In this document: one piece after another, positions 30,676 through 39,296 of the stretch
Position numbering within the stretch: position 1 is the stretch's first letter
Layout of the letters: every line of letters begins with the position of its first letter
Virus record (IMG/VR): IMGVR_UViG_3300036881_000188
Location: 60,054-124,053 of that record
Strand: one strand, 5' to 3'
DNA from: a virus
DNA: 64,000 bases
Program-made: the position numbers and the translations under genes
Notes under the pieces: generated by a model
The model's input: only the letters and a program-made list of their open reading frames with translations
Told to the model about the DNA's origin: nothing
Databases searched by the model: none

Positions 30676-30693
30676 TAGGGGATTTACCTGATC
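30676..30693 (+). promoter_or_regulatory. TAGGGG-like element, copy 6
   Basis: TAGGGGATTTACCTGATC lies 5 bases after a stop codon and 32 bases before the reductase start. It matches the recurrent element in the first eight bases and the spacing of CC. Confidence 0.4.
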
Positions 30694-30724
30694 GCGGAAC
30701 AAACGGAGGGCAGGTAAGGTGTCA

Positions 30725-33595
30725 ATGAAAGGAAGCATCGTGAATCAAATCGAGGTCAATCGGTACTTCACCAAGGGTGAAGATCCGTATACCGCCATCA
30801 AGTGGGAAGAACGCACCGCTCGGATCACCAACTTCAAAGGTGAAGTGATCTTCGAACAGAAGGGCGTGCGCGTTCCCGAAAGCTGGTCGGTGACCGCAAC
30901 CAACATCGTGGTCAGCAAGTATTTCTATGGAAAGCTTGAAACCCCCGAGCGCGAGACTGGTGTCGATCAGCTTGTTCGCCGCATTGTGAAGACCATCACC
31001 GCTGCCGGTATTGCCCAGGGATATTTCAACAAGGAGAACGCCGAGATCTTCGCCAATGAGTTGGCGTTCCTGCTCCTCAATCAATACGGGGCATTCAATT
31101 CTCCGGTGTGGTTCAACGTGGGCTGCGACCAGTACGAGCCCAACGCCCAGGCAGGAAGCTGGCACTGGGGTCCGATGTACCCGGATAGCACTCTCATGGC
31201 CACTGTCCATGGTGCGACCGGTTACAAGAATCCTCAATGCTCGGCATGCTTCATCAACTCCGTCGGAGATTCGATGGAAGAGATCATGGCCTTGGCCAGG
31301 ACCGAGGCTCTTCTGTTCAAGTTTGGCTCCGGGACCGGGACCAACTTCAGTCCTCTGCGGTCCAGCAAGGAGTCGGTATCAGGCGGCGGTGTCGCCAGCG
31401 GCCCACTGTCCTTTATGAAGGGCCTGGACGCTTTCGCCGGCGTGATCAAGTCAGGCGGCAAGACGCGGCGTGCTGCCAAGATGGCCATCCTGGACATCGA
31501 GCATCCCGACATCGTGGATTTCATCGAGTGCAAGCTGCTGGAGGACAAGAAGGCCCAGGCGCTGATGCGCGAAGGCTATGACGGAACGAGCGGTCCTGAC
31601 AGCCCGGCGTACGCTTCGGTGTTCTATCAGAATGCCAACAACTCGGTGCGCGTGAGCGATCAATTCATGTACGCGGTCGAAAATGACCTCAACTTCTGCA
31701 CATTGACCGTCAAAACCAGAGAAGAGGTCGAAAACTACCGCGCGCGTGACCTGATGCACAGAATCGCCCGGGCCACATGGGAGTGTGGCGATCCGGGAAT
31801 GCAGTTCGATGACACCATCAACAAGTGGCATACCTGCAAGGAGAGCGGCCGCATCAACGCCTCGAATCCCTGCTCCGAATACCTCTTTTTGGACGATTCG
31901 GCCTGCAATCTGGCTTCGCTGAACCTGTTGAAGTTTCTCAAGAACGGCATCTTTGATGTCAAAGCCTTCGAGCAAGCGGTGACTCTGTTCACGATCGCGC
32001 AGGACATTCTGGTTGATCTGTCGGGGTATCCGACTGAACGCATCGCAAAGAACTCGCATGACTACAGGCCTTTGGGGCTGGGATATGCCAATCTTGGCGC
32101 GCTTCTGATGGCCCTCGGCCTGCCCTATGACTCCGATGAAGGCCGCAGCTATGCCGCGGCGATCACCGCGATCATGACAGGACGGTCCTACGCCACCTCG
32201 GCTTTCCTGGCTGAGAATCTGGCGCCTCTGCAGTCGGCTACAGGCTTGAGGTCCGGAGACACAGGGGCTTGCCCCGGTTGGTTCAGCAACAAGGAGTCCT
32301 TCCTGGACGTGATCCGGATGCACAACGAGGCTCTGGATCATATCGATCGCAGCACCATTCCGAACGATCTGTTCTGTGCAGCGGTGTCCAACTGGCAGAC
32401 TGCCTACGATCAGGGCTTCATTCACGGCTACCGTAATGCCCAAGTCTCGGTCCTGGCGCCCACCGGCACCATCGGGTTCCTCATGGACTGCGATACCACA
32501 GGCATTGAACCTGAGCTGGCTTTGGTCAAGTACAAGAAGTTGGTCGGCGGTGGACAGCTCAAGATCGTCAACGAGACCGTTACGCAGGCACTGGAAAAGC
32601 TTGGCTACGACCCTCAGAAGATCGACGACTTCATCGTCTACATCGACAAGTTCGGGTGCCTGGAAGGAACGACGCTGAAGGCTGAACACCTGGCTGTCTT
32701 CGACACGGCTTTCAAGCCGACCAAGGGCGAACGATTCATTCAATACATGGGCCACGTCAAGATGATGGCAGCCACGCAGCCTTTTCTTTCCGGCGCAATC
32801 TCGAAGACCGTGAACATGCCTGCCACGGCAACCGTCGAGGAGATCGAGGATGCTTACATACAGGCCTGGAAGCTGGGTCTGAAGGCTGTTGCAATCTACC
32901 GCGATGGCTCGAAGTCCAACCAGGTGCTGGTGACCAGCAAGGAAAACAAGAAGGCCGAGACAGTTCAGGACATTCTGAACGAGCTCGATGCCAAGGCTGC
33001 TGCTGAAGCGACTCTGGATGATCCGAATGCACCGCCGCGCGCCGTGCGCCATCGTCTGCCGGATACTCGGCCGGCCATGACCCACAAGTTCGCCATCGCG
33101 GGACATGAGGGTTACCTGACGGTCGGACTCTACGAGCACGGCCAGCCCGGCGAGATATTCATTGCCATGGCCAAGGAAGGCTCGACCATCTCCGGCTTCA
33201 TGGACTCATTTGCCCTGGTGTTCTCGATTGCACTCCAGCATGGCGTGCCCTTGGAGACGCTGGTCGGCAAGCTGGCTCACACCCGGTTTGAACCCAGCGG
33301 ATGGACTGGTAATCCCGAGATCGGCTATGCGAAGTCCATCATGGACTACGTTGCCCGATGGCTGGAACATCGGTTCCTCAAGCCGCATCAGGGCAAGCTG
33401 TTCCCTGAGCATCCGATCCCGGAGCTGGTCATCGAGGACGAGGCCCCTCGGCCCACCAACGGCGCAGTGCAGGCGTTGTCAGCTGTCATGAGTATGACCG
33501 ACGCGCCGGCGTGCCAAGTTTGTGGCTGCATTATGGTCCGCAACGGCGCTTGTTACAAGTGCCTGGAGTGTGGCAGCTCTTCTGGATGCTCCTGA
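30725..33595 (+). CDS. nrdJ: B12-dependent (class II) ribonucleotide reductase
   Basis: This enzyme makes deoxynucleotides using adenosylcobalamin. The protein has about 956 residues. Landmarks are NSPVWFNVGCD (about 115), PQCSACFINSVGDS, KFGSGTGTNFSPLRS, SGGKTRRAAKM, NASNPCSEYLFLDDSACNL and VLAPTGTIGFLMDCDTTGIEPE. The C-terminus is Cys-rich (CQVCGCIM, CYKCLECGSSSGCS), the thiol shuttle and zinc site of NrdJ. No small subunit is needed. ATG 30725 has AAGG 5 bases upstream; GTG 30719 and GTG 30740 (with AAAGGAAGCATC) are alternatives. Confidence 0.96.
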   Translation: MKGSIVNQIEVNRYFTKGEDPYTAIKWEERTARITNFKGEVIFEQKGVRVPESWSVTATNIVVSKYFYGKLETPERETGVDQLVRRIVKTITAAGIAQGYFNKENAEIFANELAFLLLNQYGAFNSPVWFNVGCDQYEPNAQAGSWHWGPMYPDSTLMATVHGATGYKNPQCSACFINSVGDSMEEIMALARTEALLFKFGSGTGTNFSPLRSSKESVSGGGVASGPLSFMKGLDAFAGVIKSGGKTRRAAKMAILDIEHPDIVDFIECKLLEDKKAQALMREGYDGTSGPDSPAYASVFYQNANNSVRVSDQFMYAVENDLNFCTLTVKTREEVENYRARDLMHRIARATWECGDPGMQFDDTINKWHTCKESGRINASNPCSEYLFLDDSACNLASLNLLKFLKNGIFDVKAFEQAVTLFTIAQDILVDLSGYPTERIAKNSHDYRPLGLGYANLGALLMALGLPYDSDEGRSYAAAITAIMTGRSYATSAFLAENLAPLQSATGLRSGDTGACPGWFSNKESFLDVIRMHNEALDHIDRSTIPNDLFCAAVSNWQTAYDQGFIHGYRNAQVSVLAPTGTIGFLMDCDTTGIEPELALVKYKKLVGGGQLKIVNETVTQALEKLGYDPQKIDDFIVYIDKFGCLEGTTLKAEHLAVFDTAFKPTKGERFIQYMGHVKMMAATQPFLSGAISKTVNMPATATVEEIEDAYIQAWKLGLKAVAIYRDGSKSNQVLVTSKENKKAETVQDILNELDAKAAAEATLDDPNAPPRAVRHRLPDTRPAMTHKFAIAGHEGYLTVGLYEHGQPGEIFIAMAKEGSTISGFMDSFALVFSIALQHGVPLETLVGKLAHTRFEPSGWTGNPEIGYAKSIMDYVARWLEHRFLKPHQGKLFPEHPIPELVIEDEAPRPTNGAVQALSAVMSMTDAPACQVCGCIMVRNGACYKCLECGSSSGCS

Positions 33596-33657
33596 ACTCT
33601 GAACATTTGGTAGTTGGATGGGCTCGGGACATACTGGGCCCATTCAAACTCGAAATC

Positions 33658-33672
33658 TCACCTGGGAGGTGA
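33658..33672 (+). promoter_or_regulatory. ribosome-site hairpin
   Basis: TCACCT-GGG-AGGTGA is a perfect 6-bp stem whose right arm is the ribosome-binding sequence (GGGAGGTGA) of the gene at 33679. Folding would hide the site, so translation may depend on coupling, temperature or an RNA-binding factor. Confidence 0.5.
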
Positions 33673-33678
33673 ACAACA

Positions 33679-33921
33679 ATGGCACTCAGCGACAAAGTTC
33701 GCTTGCTCGTCAACGCTATCTATCGGAATGGCATTCCACTGTTCAACAGCAAAGAGATCGTGGCCGATTCTGAGATCTCCAAGCCACGGGATGGCTCGGA
33801 CATTCGGGTTGTCACCCTCCGTTTTGCCGCGCCGAGTGGTGTTGCTCACCAGATCCTCCATGCCTTCAAGACAGGGGAAGCAGAACTGAACATTCAGGAA
33901 GTCCTGCCACTCGAAAGATGA
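33679..33921 (+). CDS. hypothetical protein, 80 aa
   Basis: ATG 33679 follows GGGAGGTGAACAACA, inside a small hairpin. Mixed alpha/beta sequence (DKVRLLVNAIYRNG; IRVVTLRFAAPSG). Overlaps the next gene by ATGA. Unknown. Confidence 0.7.
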   Translation: MALSDKVRLLVNAIYRNGIPLFNSKEIVADSEISKPRDGSDIRVVTLRFAAPSGVAHQILHAFKTGEAELNIQEVLPLER

Positions 33922-34322
33922 ACCCACAAGATATGAAGCATGTTATGGAAGCCTTGCAGAATGCAGCTTCCAAGGTCGAGCTCGAACCTGCGTCCGGTAT
34001 GGGCAATCTCATCAAGATCACGACCCAGTTCAGGGACCGGAACGGAAGTCCGTTTGCTTTCTACGCTTACACGCGCGGGAAGCGCAAGAAGATCTTCCTC
34101 ACCGATGCCGGCTTGATTCTGGGGACTCTCCAGAAGTCTGGCATGGGACTGCAGATGGGGCTCGTTCAGAGCCTGCTTCGCACCTACGGCCTGATGTTTA
34201 CCCAGGAGGGTGTGGTCATCGACCAGTCCGATCGTTCAATCGAGGAACGGGTGACAGCTCTCTTCCAAGCCTGGTGCGCCGCCGATGGCGTCCTGCGCAC
34301 TTGGACTCGTCAGGAGGGTTGA
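33918..34322 (+). CDS. hypothetical protein, DUF1828-like, 134 aa
   Basis: The segment FYAYTRGKRKKIFLTDAGLILGTLQKSG (two halves about 47-60 and 61-75) resembles the DUF1828-type pattern with strand, TDxG and helix. Helical elsewhere. Stop and next start overlap (TGATGG). The similarity is weak, and the family function is unknown. Confidence 0.65.
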   Translation: MNPQDMKHVMEALQNAASKVELEPASGMGNLIKITTQFRDRNGSPFAFYAYTRGKRKKIFLTDAGLILGTLQKSGMGLQMGLVQSLLRTYGLMFTQEGVVIDQSDRSIEERVTALFQAWCAADGVLRTWTRQEG

Positions 34323-34582
34323 TGGCTGACAAGATGTATCAGATCCGGCGGAAGTCGGATGGGCTTTACTCCACGGGCGGAACCTGGCCGAGCTTCAACA
34401 CGGTCGGCAAGATATGGACCAGACCGGGTTCTTTGAAGAACCACGTCGTCATGGTCAACCAACAGTTCAAGCGGTATCAGGAGCATTATCCCTACGGAGA
34501 TTGCGAGATCGTGACTCTGGTGATTCACCGAGACGAGCTGGCGACTCTTCCGGTGGTTGATTACTCCAAGCTGCAGAAATAG
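34322..34582 (+). CDS. hypothetical protein, 86 aa
   Basis: ATG 34322 overlaps the preceding TGA, with CAGGAGGGT upstream. The sequence MYQIRRKSDGLYSTGGTWPSF recurs in phage proteins of unknown role; the centre is basic and the end beta-rich (CEIVTLVIHRDEL). Confidence 0.68.
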   Translation: MADKMYQIRRKSDGLYSTGGTWPSFNTVGKIWTRPGSLKNHVVMVNQQFKRYQEHYPYGDCEIVTLVIHRDELATLPVVDYSKLQK

Positions 34583-34589
34583 GACCCAA

Positions 34590-34877
34590 ATGATTTATGA
34601 CGTGCGAGTCGGAGCCCTCTTAGACGGTTCACAGGAAATCTACACCATCATCCAGTCAGTCGAAGCTTCCTCGGCGCAGGAAGCTGCCGAACAAGTCGTC
34701 CGTGGCTTCGAAGATGGTGCGGAAGGTCACGAAGAAGACTGGTATGACGGCGACAACGATGAGTGTGTGGACTGGCAGTTTGACGGAGAACACACAGTCG
34801 AGATCGATCCCGTAGTTGGGGTCACACAAGCGGTCACCGTTGACCACAAAGCAACGATCAAGATCATCACGGAGTAG
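34590..34877 (+). CDS. hypothetical acidic protein, 95 aa
   Basis: ATG 34590 follows TAGGACCCAA. A small alpha/beta start (DVRVGALLDGSQEIYTIIQS) leads to a very acidic middle (EGHEEDWYDGDNDE). No family is recognised. Confidence 0.65.
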   Translation: MIYDVRVGALLDGSQEIYTIIQSVEASSAQEAAEQVVRGFEDGAEGHEEDWYDGDNDECVDWQFDGEHTVEIDPVVGVTQAVTVDHKATIKIITE

Positions 34878-34885
34878 GAGCAGGC

Positions 34886-35383
34886 ATGATTGGTGAAACT
34901 GTTTACCAGCCTCAGCAGGACATCGCGGAGCTGATGAAGTTGTATGACCAGGAGGTTCGGGAGTTCCCGAGCATTCCCGACCGGGTGACGTTGCTGCTGC
35001 GGGCCCGGCTGATCTTTGAAGAAGCCATGGAGTTTGTCGAGGCTGCAGGTTGTTCCGTTCCGTTGTTGGACAAAGGGATCGGCCCCTATGTGGTCATCGA
35101 CGAAACGGCCGAGCCAAACCTGGTCGAGATGGCCGACGCGATCGGTGACACTTTGGTGGTCACCTACGGCGCCGCAAATGCTCTCGGTATCCAGGTGGAA
35201 CCCATCTGGGACGAGATCCAGCGGAGCAACCTGTCCAAGGTCTGGCCTGATGGCGCCATTCACAAGCGGGAAGATGGCAAAGTCATTAAGCCCAGCACCT
35301 ATTCACCGGCTGCCGTTGATGGCGTGCTGGCCCAGCAGGTCGATCAGTACCTGCAGAATCTTTCCAACAAGGCGGCAGCCTAA
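34886..35383 (+). CDS. all-alpha NTP pyrophosphohydrolase-like protein
   Basis: The protein has 165 residues. RARLIFEEAMEFVEA (about 40-54; EExxE) and EMADAIGDTLVVTYGAANALG (about 83-103; ExxD) are the metal-binding pairs of the MazG/HisE-like superfamily. IWDEIQRSNLSKVW and a KREDGKVIKP tail are typical of the phosphoribosyl-ATP pyrophosphatase-like branch found in phages. A second such enzyme lies at 28246. The next gene (dTMP kinase) starts in its stop codon. Confidence 0.82.
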   Translation: MIGETVYQPQQDIAELMKLYDQEVREFPSIPDRVTLLLRARLIFEEAMEFVEAAGCSVPLLDKGIGPYVVIDETAEPNLVEMADAIGDTLVVTYGAANALGIQVEPIWDEIQRSNLSKVWPDGAIHKREDGKVIKPSTYSPAAVDGVLAQQVDQYLQNLSNKAAA

Positions 35384-36165
35384 TGGTTCTGATCCTGAAG
35401 GGCGAACGCGGTTTCTTCATCTCTTTCGAGAGCATCGATGGTCTGGGCAAGACGACGCAGGCCAAGAAGCTGGTTGAGAACCTCGACCAGTCCGGCTATG
35501 ACGTGCTCCTTACCAAGGAGCCAGGCGACCGAAACACCGGCTCCAATGTTGGCGCCGGCGTCCGCAACCTGGTCTTCAAAGACCCGACAACCCTGAAGAT
35601 GCGGCCAGGTGTGGCTGATCTGCTGTTTCTGGCTGACCATATCCAGACCGCCGGCGACATCGAAGAGGCTGTCAGCGCCGGCAGGATCGTCGTCTCGGAT
35701 CGGTATGCCGATTCGCAATGGGCCTACAACGCCTCGGCCAGCAAGAATTGTCCTCAGTGGGTGATGGATTTGTTCGAGCAGCAGTACGGCATCATCCCGG
35801 ATATGACCGTTCTTTTGATTGCCCGCGGCAAGCAAGTCCTGGTGCCAAGTCACGCGAACCTGGATTCATCAGGCGAGATCAGCATCGCTGGTCCCATGCG
35901 CGAGGACATCTCCTGGGCTCTGGCCCGTGGGAAGGCCCGCCAAGGCTCTGAGGCGGGCAAGCAGGACGGCAAGGCATGGAACAACGTCGAAGACCAACGG
36001 CGCATCCAGGACGCCTACCTGCACTATCTGCAGGCCCTTCCTCGCACCTTCATCGTGGATGTTTGGGACCACATGACACCGGGCGATCTTTCCATGCCCA
36101 TTCTCACCGAGGTATTGCGCCGGATCGGCAAACATACAGTTAGTTCGGCATACGAGGCAGCGTAA
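35383..36165 (+). CDS. tmk: thymidylate (dTMP) kinase
   Basis: The protein has 260 residues. FESIDGLGKTTQAKKL (about 15-30) is the P-loop; KEPGD (about 46) and VSDRYADSQWAYN (about 105-117, the DR(Y/F) motif) follow; VLLIAR ends the core. The LID region is enlarged with an acidic-Gly insertion. It phosphorylates dTMP, feeding the polymerase with the NrdJ products. A palindrome-like CATACAGTTAG (36133-36143) is in its last codons. Stop and next start overlap (TAATG). Confidence 0.9.
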   Translation: MVLILKGERGFFISFESIDGLGKTTQAKKLVENLDQSGYDVLLTKEPGDRNTGSNVGAGVRNLVFKDPTTLKMRPGVADLLFLADHIQTAGDIEEAVSAGRIVVSDRYADSQWAYNASASKNCPQWVMDLFEQQYGIIPDMTVLLIARGKQVLVPSHANLDSSGEISIAGPMREDISWALARGKARQGSEAGKQDGKAWNNVEDQRRIQDAYLHYLQALPRTFIVDVWDHMTPGDLSMPILTEVLRRIGKHTVSSAYEAA

Positions 36166-37565
36166 TGGCAAAAGGAGCGCGCATTGGCGGCCGTGCTAGA
36201 GGACCAGTCTGTACTCCATTGGAGATGCATGTGCCAGTGGCGTACAAGATCGTGGGAACACATGACTGGTTGCAAGGAGCATGGGATCCGGGCGCATGGG
36301 ACTCCGATCAGATCATTCCTGTTTCATCGTCAGGCGATCTGGCGGAGATCAAACGGACCCTGAACAAGCTTCCAGTTCACGGCATTGACACCGAAACCAC
36401 AGGTCGCGTCGTCAAGGGCGACAAATACTATTCGATGAATCCGGTGAATCCGGACACACGGATGGTGTTGTTCCAGATCGGCAATGAGGACATGGTGTAT
36501 CTGATCCAGCCTGAACTCGTTGTCGAGTTCAAGGAGTGGTTGGAGTCTGCCTGCTTTCTTCATCTGCTGCATAACGCGATCTACGACTTCAAATGGCTGC
36601 TGGTGAAATACGGCATTCATATGCAGCGCATCTTCTGTTCCATGCTGGCCGAGCAGCTCCTGGTTGCTGGCCTGCTGGCCATGAAGGTTGGTCTGGCTGA
36701 TTGCAGCCGCCGGCATGCGCCGTTCTGGCTGATCAACAAGGCCGTCCGTGACAGTTTCATCACACTGGATCATGACGGCCGGAAGATGACCCGCGAGATG
36801 GCCTACTACTCGGCCCGCGACATCGTTCTGATGTTTCCTTTGATGCGCGACCAGGCCAGGATGCTGAAGCATTGGCAGCTGACCACTGTGGCGCAAGACG
36901 AGTTCGATGTCATCTACCCAACTGCGGAGATGGAGATCGAGGGCGTCACTCTGAGCCTGCCGATCATGCGCCAGATCATCGAGTATTGGGAACAACACGA
37001 GATCGACGTAGCCAACGAGATCTTCAATGTCTTCGGCGAAGAGAAGCGTGAGCAAGGCGACCTGGCCGAGACGCTCATCCCTGAGCTGACCTACGTCTTC
37101 AACCTCAAGTCGAACGCAGACAAGCTGTCCGCCCTCCGCGAGATCGACATTGATCTGGACAACATCAAGCGTGAGTCGCTGAAGGAAGTCTCGAAGAACG
37201 AAAAGGACTTCTCCCCGCGGCAACGGAAGCTGGCCAAACTGTTGGCCGAGTTCTCCAATGTCACGAAGATGACGACCACCTATGGCAAGAACATGGTGGA
37301 CAGGATCAATCCCAACACCAACAGATGGCACCCTCGCTTCAAGCAGTTGGGATCGGGAGAAGAGGAAGGCCGTAAGAGCGGGGGCGAGGACAAATCGACC
37401 ATTGCTACCGGCCGATTCAGCTCTGATGCCCAACAGTTTCCGAAGCCGAAGGAGTTGTTTGCTCCGGTTCGCAAGCCGGATGAAATCAACCATGTCATGG
37501 CAGTCTTCGCTGACAAGATCGCGGCGATGAAGGCCGAACAGGCGCAGTTGCAGGAGGCTGCATGA
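36165..37565 (+). CDS. DNA polymerase A, N-terminal gene (exonuclease and thumb)
   Basis: The protein has 466 residues. VHGIDTETTGR (about 66-76) holds the exonuclease I acidic pair, HNAIYDFKWLL (about 137) exo II, and YYSARDIVLMFPL (about 206) the exo III Tyr and Asp. Helical thumb sequence follows. The end carries STIATGRFSSDAQQFPKP, the motif just before polymerase motif A (TATGRLSSSDPNLQNIP in Pol I). The chain then stops, and the rest of the polymerase is encoded at 38346. The two halves must assemble, because the motif and the catalytic residues are on different chains. Confidence 0.9.
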   Translation: MAKGARIGGRARGPVCTPLEMHVPVAYKIVGTHDWLQGAWDPGAWDSDQIIPVSSSGDLAEIKRTLNKLPVHGIDTETTGRVVKGDKYYSMNPVNPDTRMVLFQIGNEDMVYLIQPELVVEFKEWLESACFLHLLHNAIYDFKWLLVKYGIHMQRIFCSMLAEQLLVAGLLAMKVGLADCSRRHAPFWLINKAVRDSFITLDHDGRKMTREMAYYSARDIVLMFPLMRDQARMLKHWQLTTVAQDEFDVIYPTAEMEIEGVTLSLPIMRQIIEYWEQHEIDVANEIFNVFGEEKREQGDLAETLIPELTYVFNLKSNADKLSALREIDIDLDNIKRESLKEVSKNEKDFSPRQRKLAKLLAEFSNVTKMTTTYGKNMVDRINPNTNRWHPRFKQLGSGEEEGRKSGGEDKSTIATGRFSSDAQQFPKPKELFAPVRKPDEINHVMAVFADKIAAMKAEQAQLQEAA

Positions 37566-37732
37566 GCAAAGCGAACTACACGATCGCCAAGCATAACGAC
37601 CAGCTGGTCCTTGTCATGAATGAGAGGACTGCCGGGCTGGTCAAGTCTGCCCTGGAGATCATCAACCCTGACAGTCAATTTGACGAGAATCTGGCGCGCA
37701 ATCTGGCGATGGATCTGGAGAACAAACTATGA
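37562..37732 (+). CDS. hypothetical protein inside split polymerase locus, 56 aa
   Basis: ATGA overlaps at both ends (37562 and 37729). Alpha/beta sequence (YTIAKHNDQLVLVMNERTAG; helix ALEIINPDSQFDENLARNLA). It sits between the two polymerase genes. No nuclease motif, so it is not a homing gene. Confidence 0.65.
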   Translation: MSKANYTIAKHNDQLVLVMNERTAGLVKSALEIINPDSQFDENLARNLAMDLENKL

Positions 37733-38163
37733 GTCAAGACAACAGACGCCGGGCTTTCAAGCCCTTGCGGTTGCGGTTATCCGAGATACAGGACCCGGAA
37801 GTCCGGTCCGATCTCGAAATGCGGTTTGAAGGCGTTCAGGTGCAGCGCGAGCTGGCCGTCGCCGCTGCCCGGCAGTCGGCCATTGCCGACCGTAACCGGC
37901 AGATCGCCACGGCTGAGGCCGAGATCGGCTTCATCAAGCTGATGCAGGAAGCCGGCAAGCATCTGGACCCAATTAACAGGGAGCCCGTGTGGGCGGCGTT
38001 CCGCGACAACGGAGAAGTTGTCTTTGAATGCCCGTTCAGTGAAGGCGACATGCGCAATGCCATGAAGGTCAACCGTGCGCAGCTGGAGCAGGCTGCCCGG
38101 CAAGTGGATGAAAACGGCGGAGACGATCTCTACCGCGGCGGAGACGAAGAGCCGGAGGCGTAA
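37729..38163 (+). CDS. coiled-coil protein inside split polymerase locus, 144 aa
   Basis: A basic start (NRRRAFKPLRLRLSEIQD) leads to a long heptad-like helix (about 25-75, VQVQRELAVAAARQSAIADR then QIATAEAEIGFIKLM), then an acidic tail. Coiled coil and location raise the possibility of a polymerase-associated role, but no family is recognised. Confidence 0.68.
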   Translation: MSQDNRRRAFKPLRLRLSEIQDPEVRSDLEMRFEGVQVQRELAVAAARQSAIADRNRQIATAEAEIGFIKLMQEAGKHLDPINREPVWAAFRDNGEVVFECPFSEGDMRNAMKVNRAQLEQAARQVDENGGDDLYRGGDEEPEA

Positions 38164-38166
38164 ACC

Positions 38167-38346
38167 GTGCAATCAACGAACGTGCCACCTGACGGCCAGG
38201 ACTATTGGAACGACGAAGACCCAGAGCATCCCTTTGCTGAGTGGCAAAGGGAGGTTGCCGCTGGTGAAACCCGTGCAGGGTATTGGGAATGGGCGTTCGA
38301 CATACGTTCCCTTTGCTCCGATATGGAAGGCCAACCGGAGGTGTAA
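38167..38346 (+). CDS. YWEW-motif small protein, 59 aa (GTG start)
   Basis: From GTG 38167, 3 bases after the preceding stop, to TAA 38346, which overlaps the polymerase ATG. FAEWQREVAAGETRAGYWEW parallels DWQQEVNENNTRRSYWEW of the 63-residue protein at 4775, so the two are paralogues despite different contexts. Unknown function. Confidence 0.65.
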   Translation: MQSTNVPPDGQDYWNDEDPEHPFAEWQREVAAGETRAGYWEWAFDIRSLCSDMEGQPEV

Positions 38347-39296
38347 TGGGCGCAACAACTCAAGCCAGAGCTGTACTCGGTATGGTCGGGGACAAGACCT
38401 ATTACTGGAACTTCCAGACGGACAGTCTGGAATGGTCAGTCCCTGATCCACGGTCTGCGATTCGTGCGGAACCCGGGTACAAGATCCTGGCGGCCGATTA
38501 CTCACAGATTGAAGTGAAGCTGATGGCCCACGCATCGGGAGATCCAATTCTGATTGCGGCCATCAACTCCGGGCAGGATGTTCACAGCTTCAATGCAACG
38601 AAGGTATTCGGCGCCCGCTACAAGTTCACCTACGAGGAAATGGAACTGGCTCGTCACTCCGAGAGCCATCCTCGCCACAACGAACTGTCGCTGATCCGCT
38701 CCCGCATCAAGACGGTGACCTTCGGCGTGCCCTACGGCGCCGGCCCGACTCGTGTGGCGCTGATGACCGGCATGAGCATCGATGAAGCCAAAGCATTCAT
38801 CGAGGAGTTCTTTGGCACCTTCAAGGTGCTGAAGCAGTGGCTGGAACGTCAGGGCCTGCTGGCAGTCGAACTCGGCTACAGCTGCAGCCCCAGAGGCAGG
38901 AAGCGGTTCTATACGCTGCCCGCCGATGACGCTGAAGATGCCAAGGAGCTGATCGCACAGATCAAGAGGTGGGCCGGCAACATGCCGATCCAGGCAGGGA
39001 ATGCCGACATCCTCAAGGTCGCAATGCGAAACATCTACCTGGCGGTCCGCGGCGGTTCCTTCGTAGGCAAGAAGTTGTACGACGTCCGATTCCTCCTCGT
39101 TGTTCATGACGAGATCGTTATGGTCTGCGCGGAGAAAGACATTCCGGCGGTCAAGGCCATCATGGCCAAGTGCATGAACGATGCCTACCACCAGATCGTT
39201 CCGAAGTTTGGTGAGCCTGGCTGGATTGCCCTGGGTCCAGAGAAGCATGACTGGGGAGTTGAAGTTGTCGAGGCAGAGATATGGGCCAAAGCGTAA
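38346..39296 (+). CDS. DNA polymerase A, C-terminal gene (palm and fingers)
   Basis: The protein has 316 residues. Motif A ILAADYSQIEVKLMAH (about 51-66), the O-helix region with SRIKTVTFGVPYGAG (about 118-132; family RRxAKxxNFGxxYG, with Thr-Val where Ala-Ile/Asn usually stand) and motif C LLVVHDEIVMV (about 250-260, HDE) are present. The start ATG 38346 overlaps a preceding TAA. It lacks exonuclease and thumb, which lie in the gene at 36165. The break is between the TGRFSS motif and motif A. Confidence 0.9.
   Translation: MGATTQARAVLGMVGDKTYYWNFQTDSLEWSVPDPRSAIRAEPGYKILAADYSQIEVKLMAHASGDPILIAAINSGQDVHSFNATKVFGARYKFTYEEMELARHSESHPRHNELSLIRSRIKTVTFGVPYGAGPTRVALMTGMSIDEAKAFIEEFFGTFKVLKQWLERQGLLAVELGYSCSPRGRKRFYTLPADDAEDAKELIAQIKRWAGNMPIQAGNADILKVAMRNIYLAVRGGSFVGKKLYDVRFLLVVHDEIVMVCAEKDIPAVKAIMAKCMNDAYHQIVPKFGEPGWIALGPEKHDWGVEVVEAEIWAKA

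Noticed and set aside
31451-33139. 562-codon open frame on the minus strand
   Set aside because: Antisense to the ribonucleotide reductase, with no ribosome site or domain.
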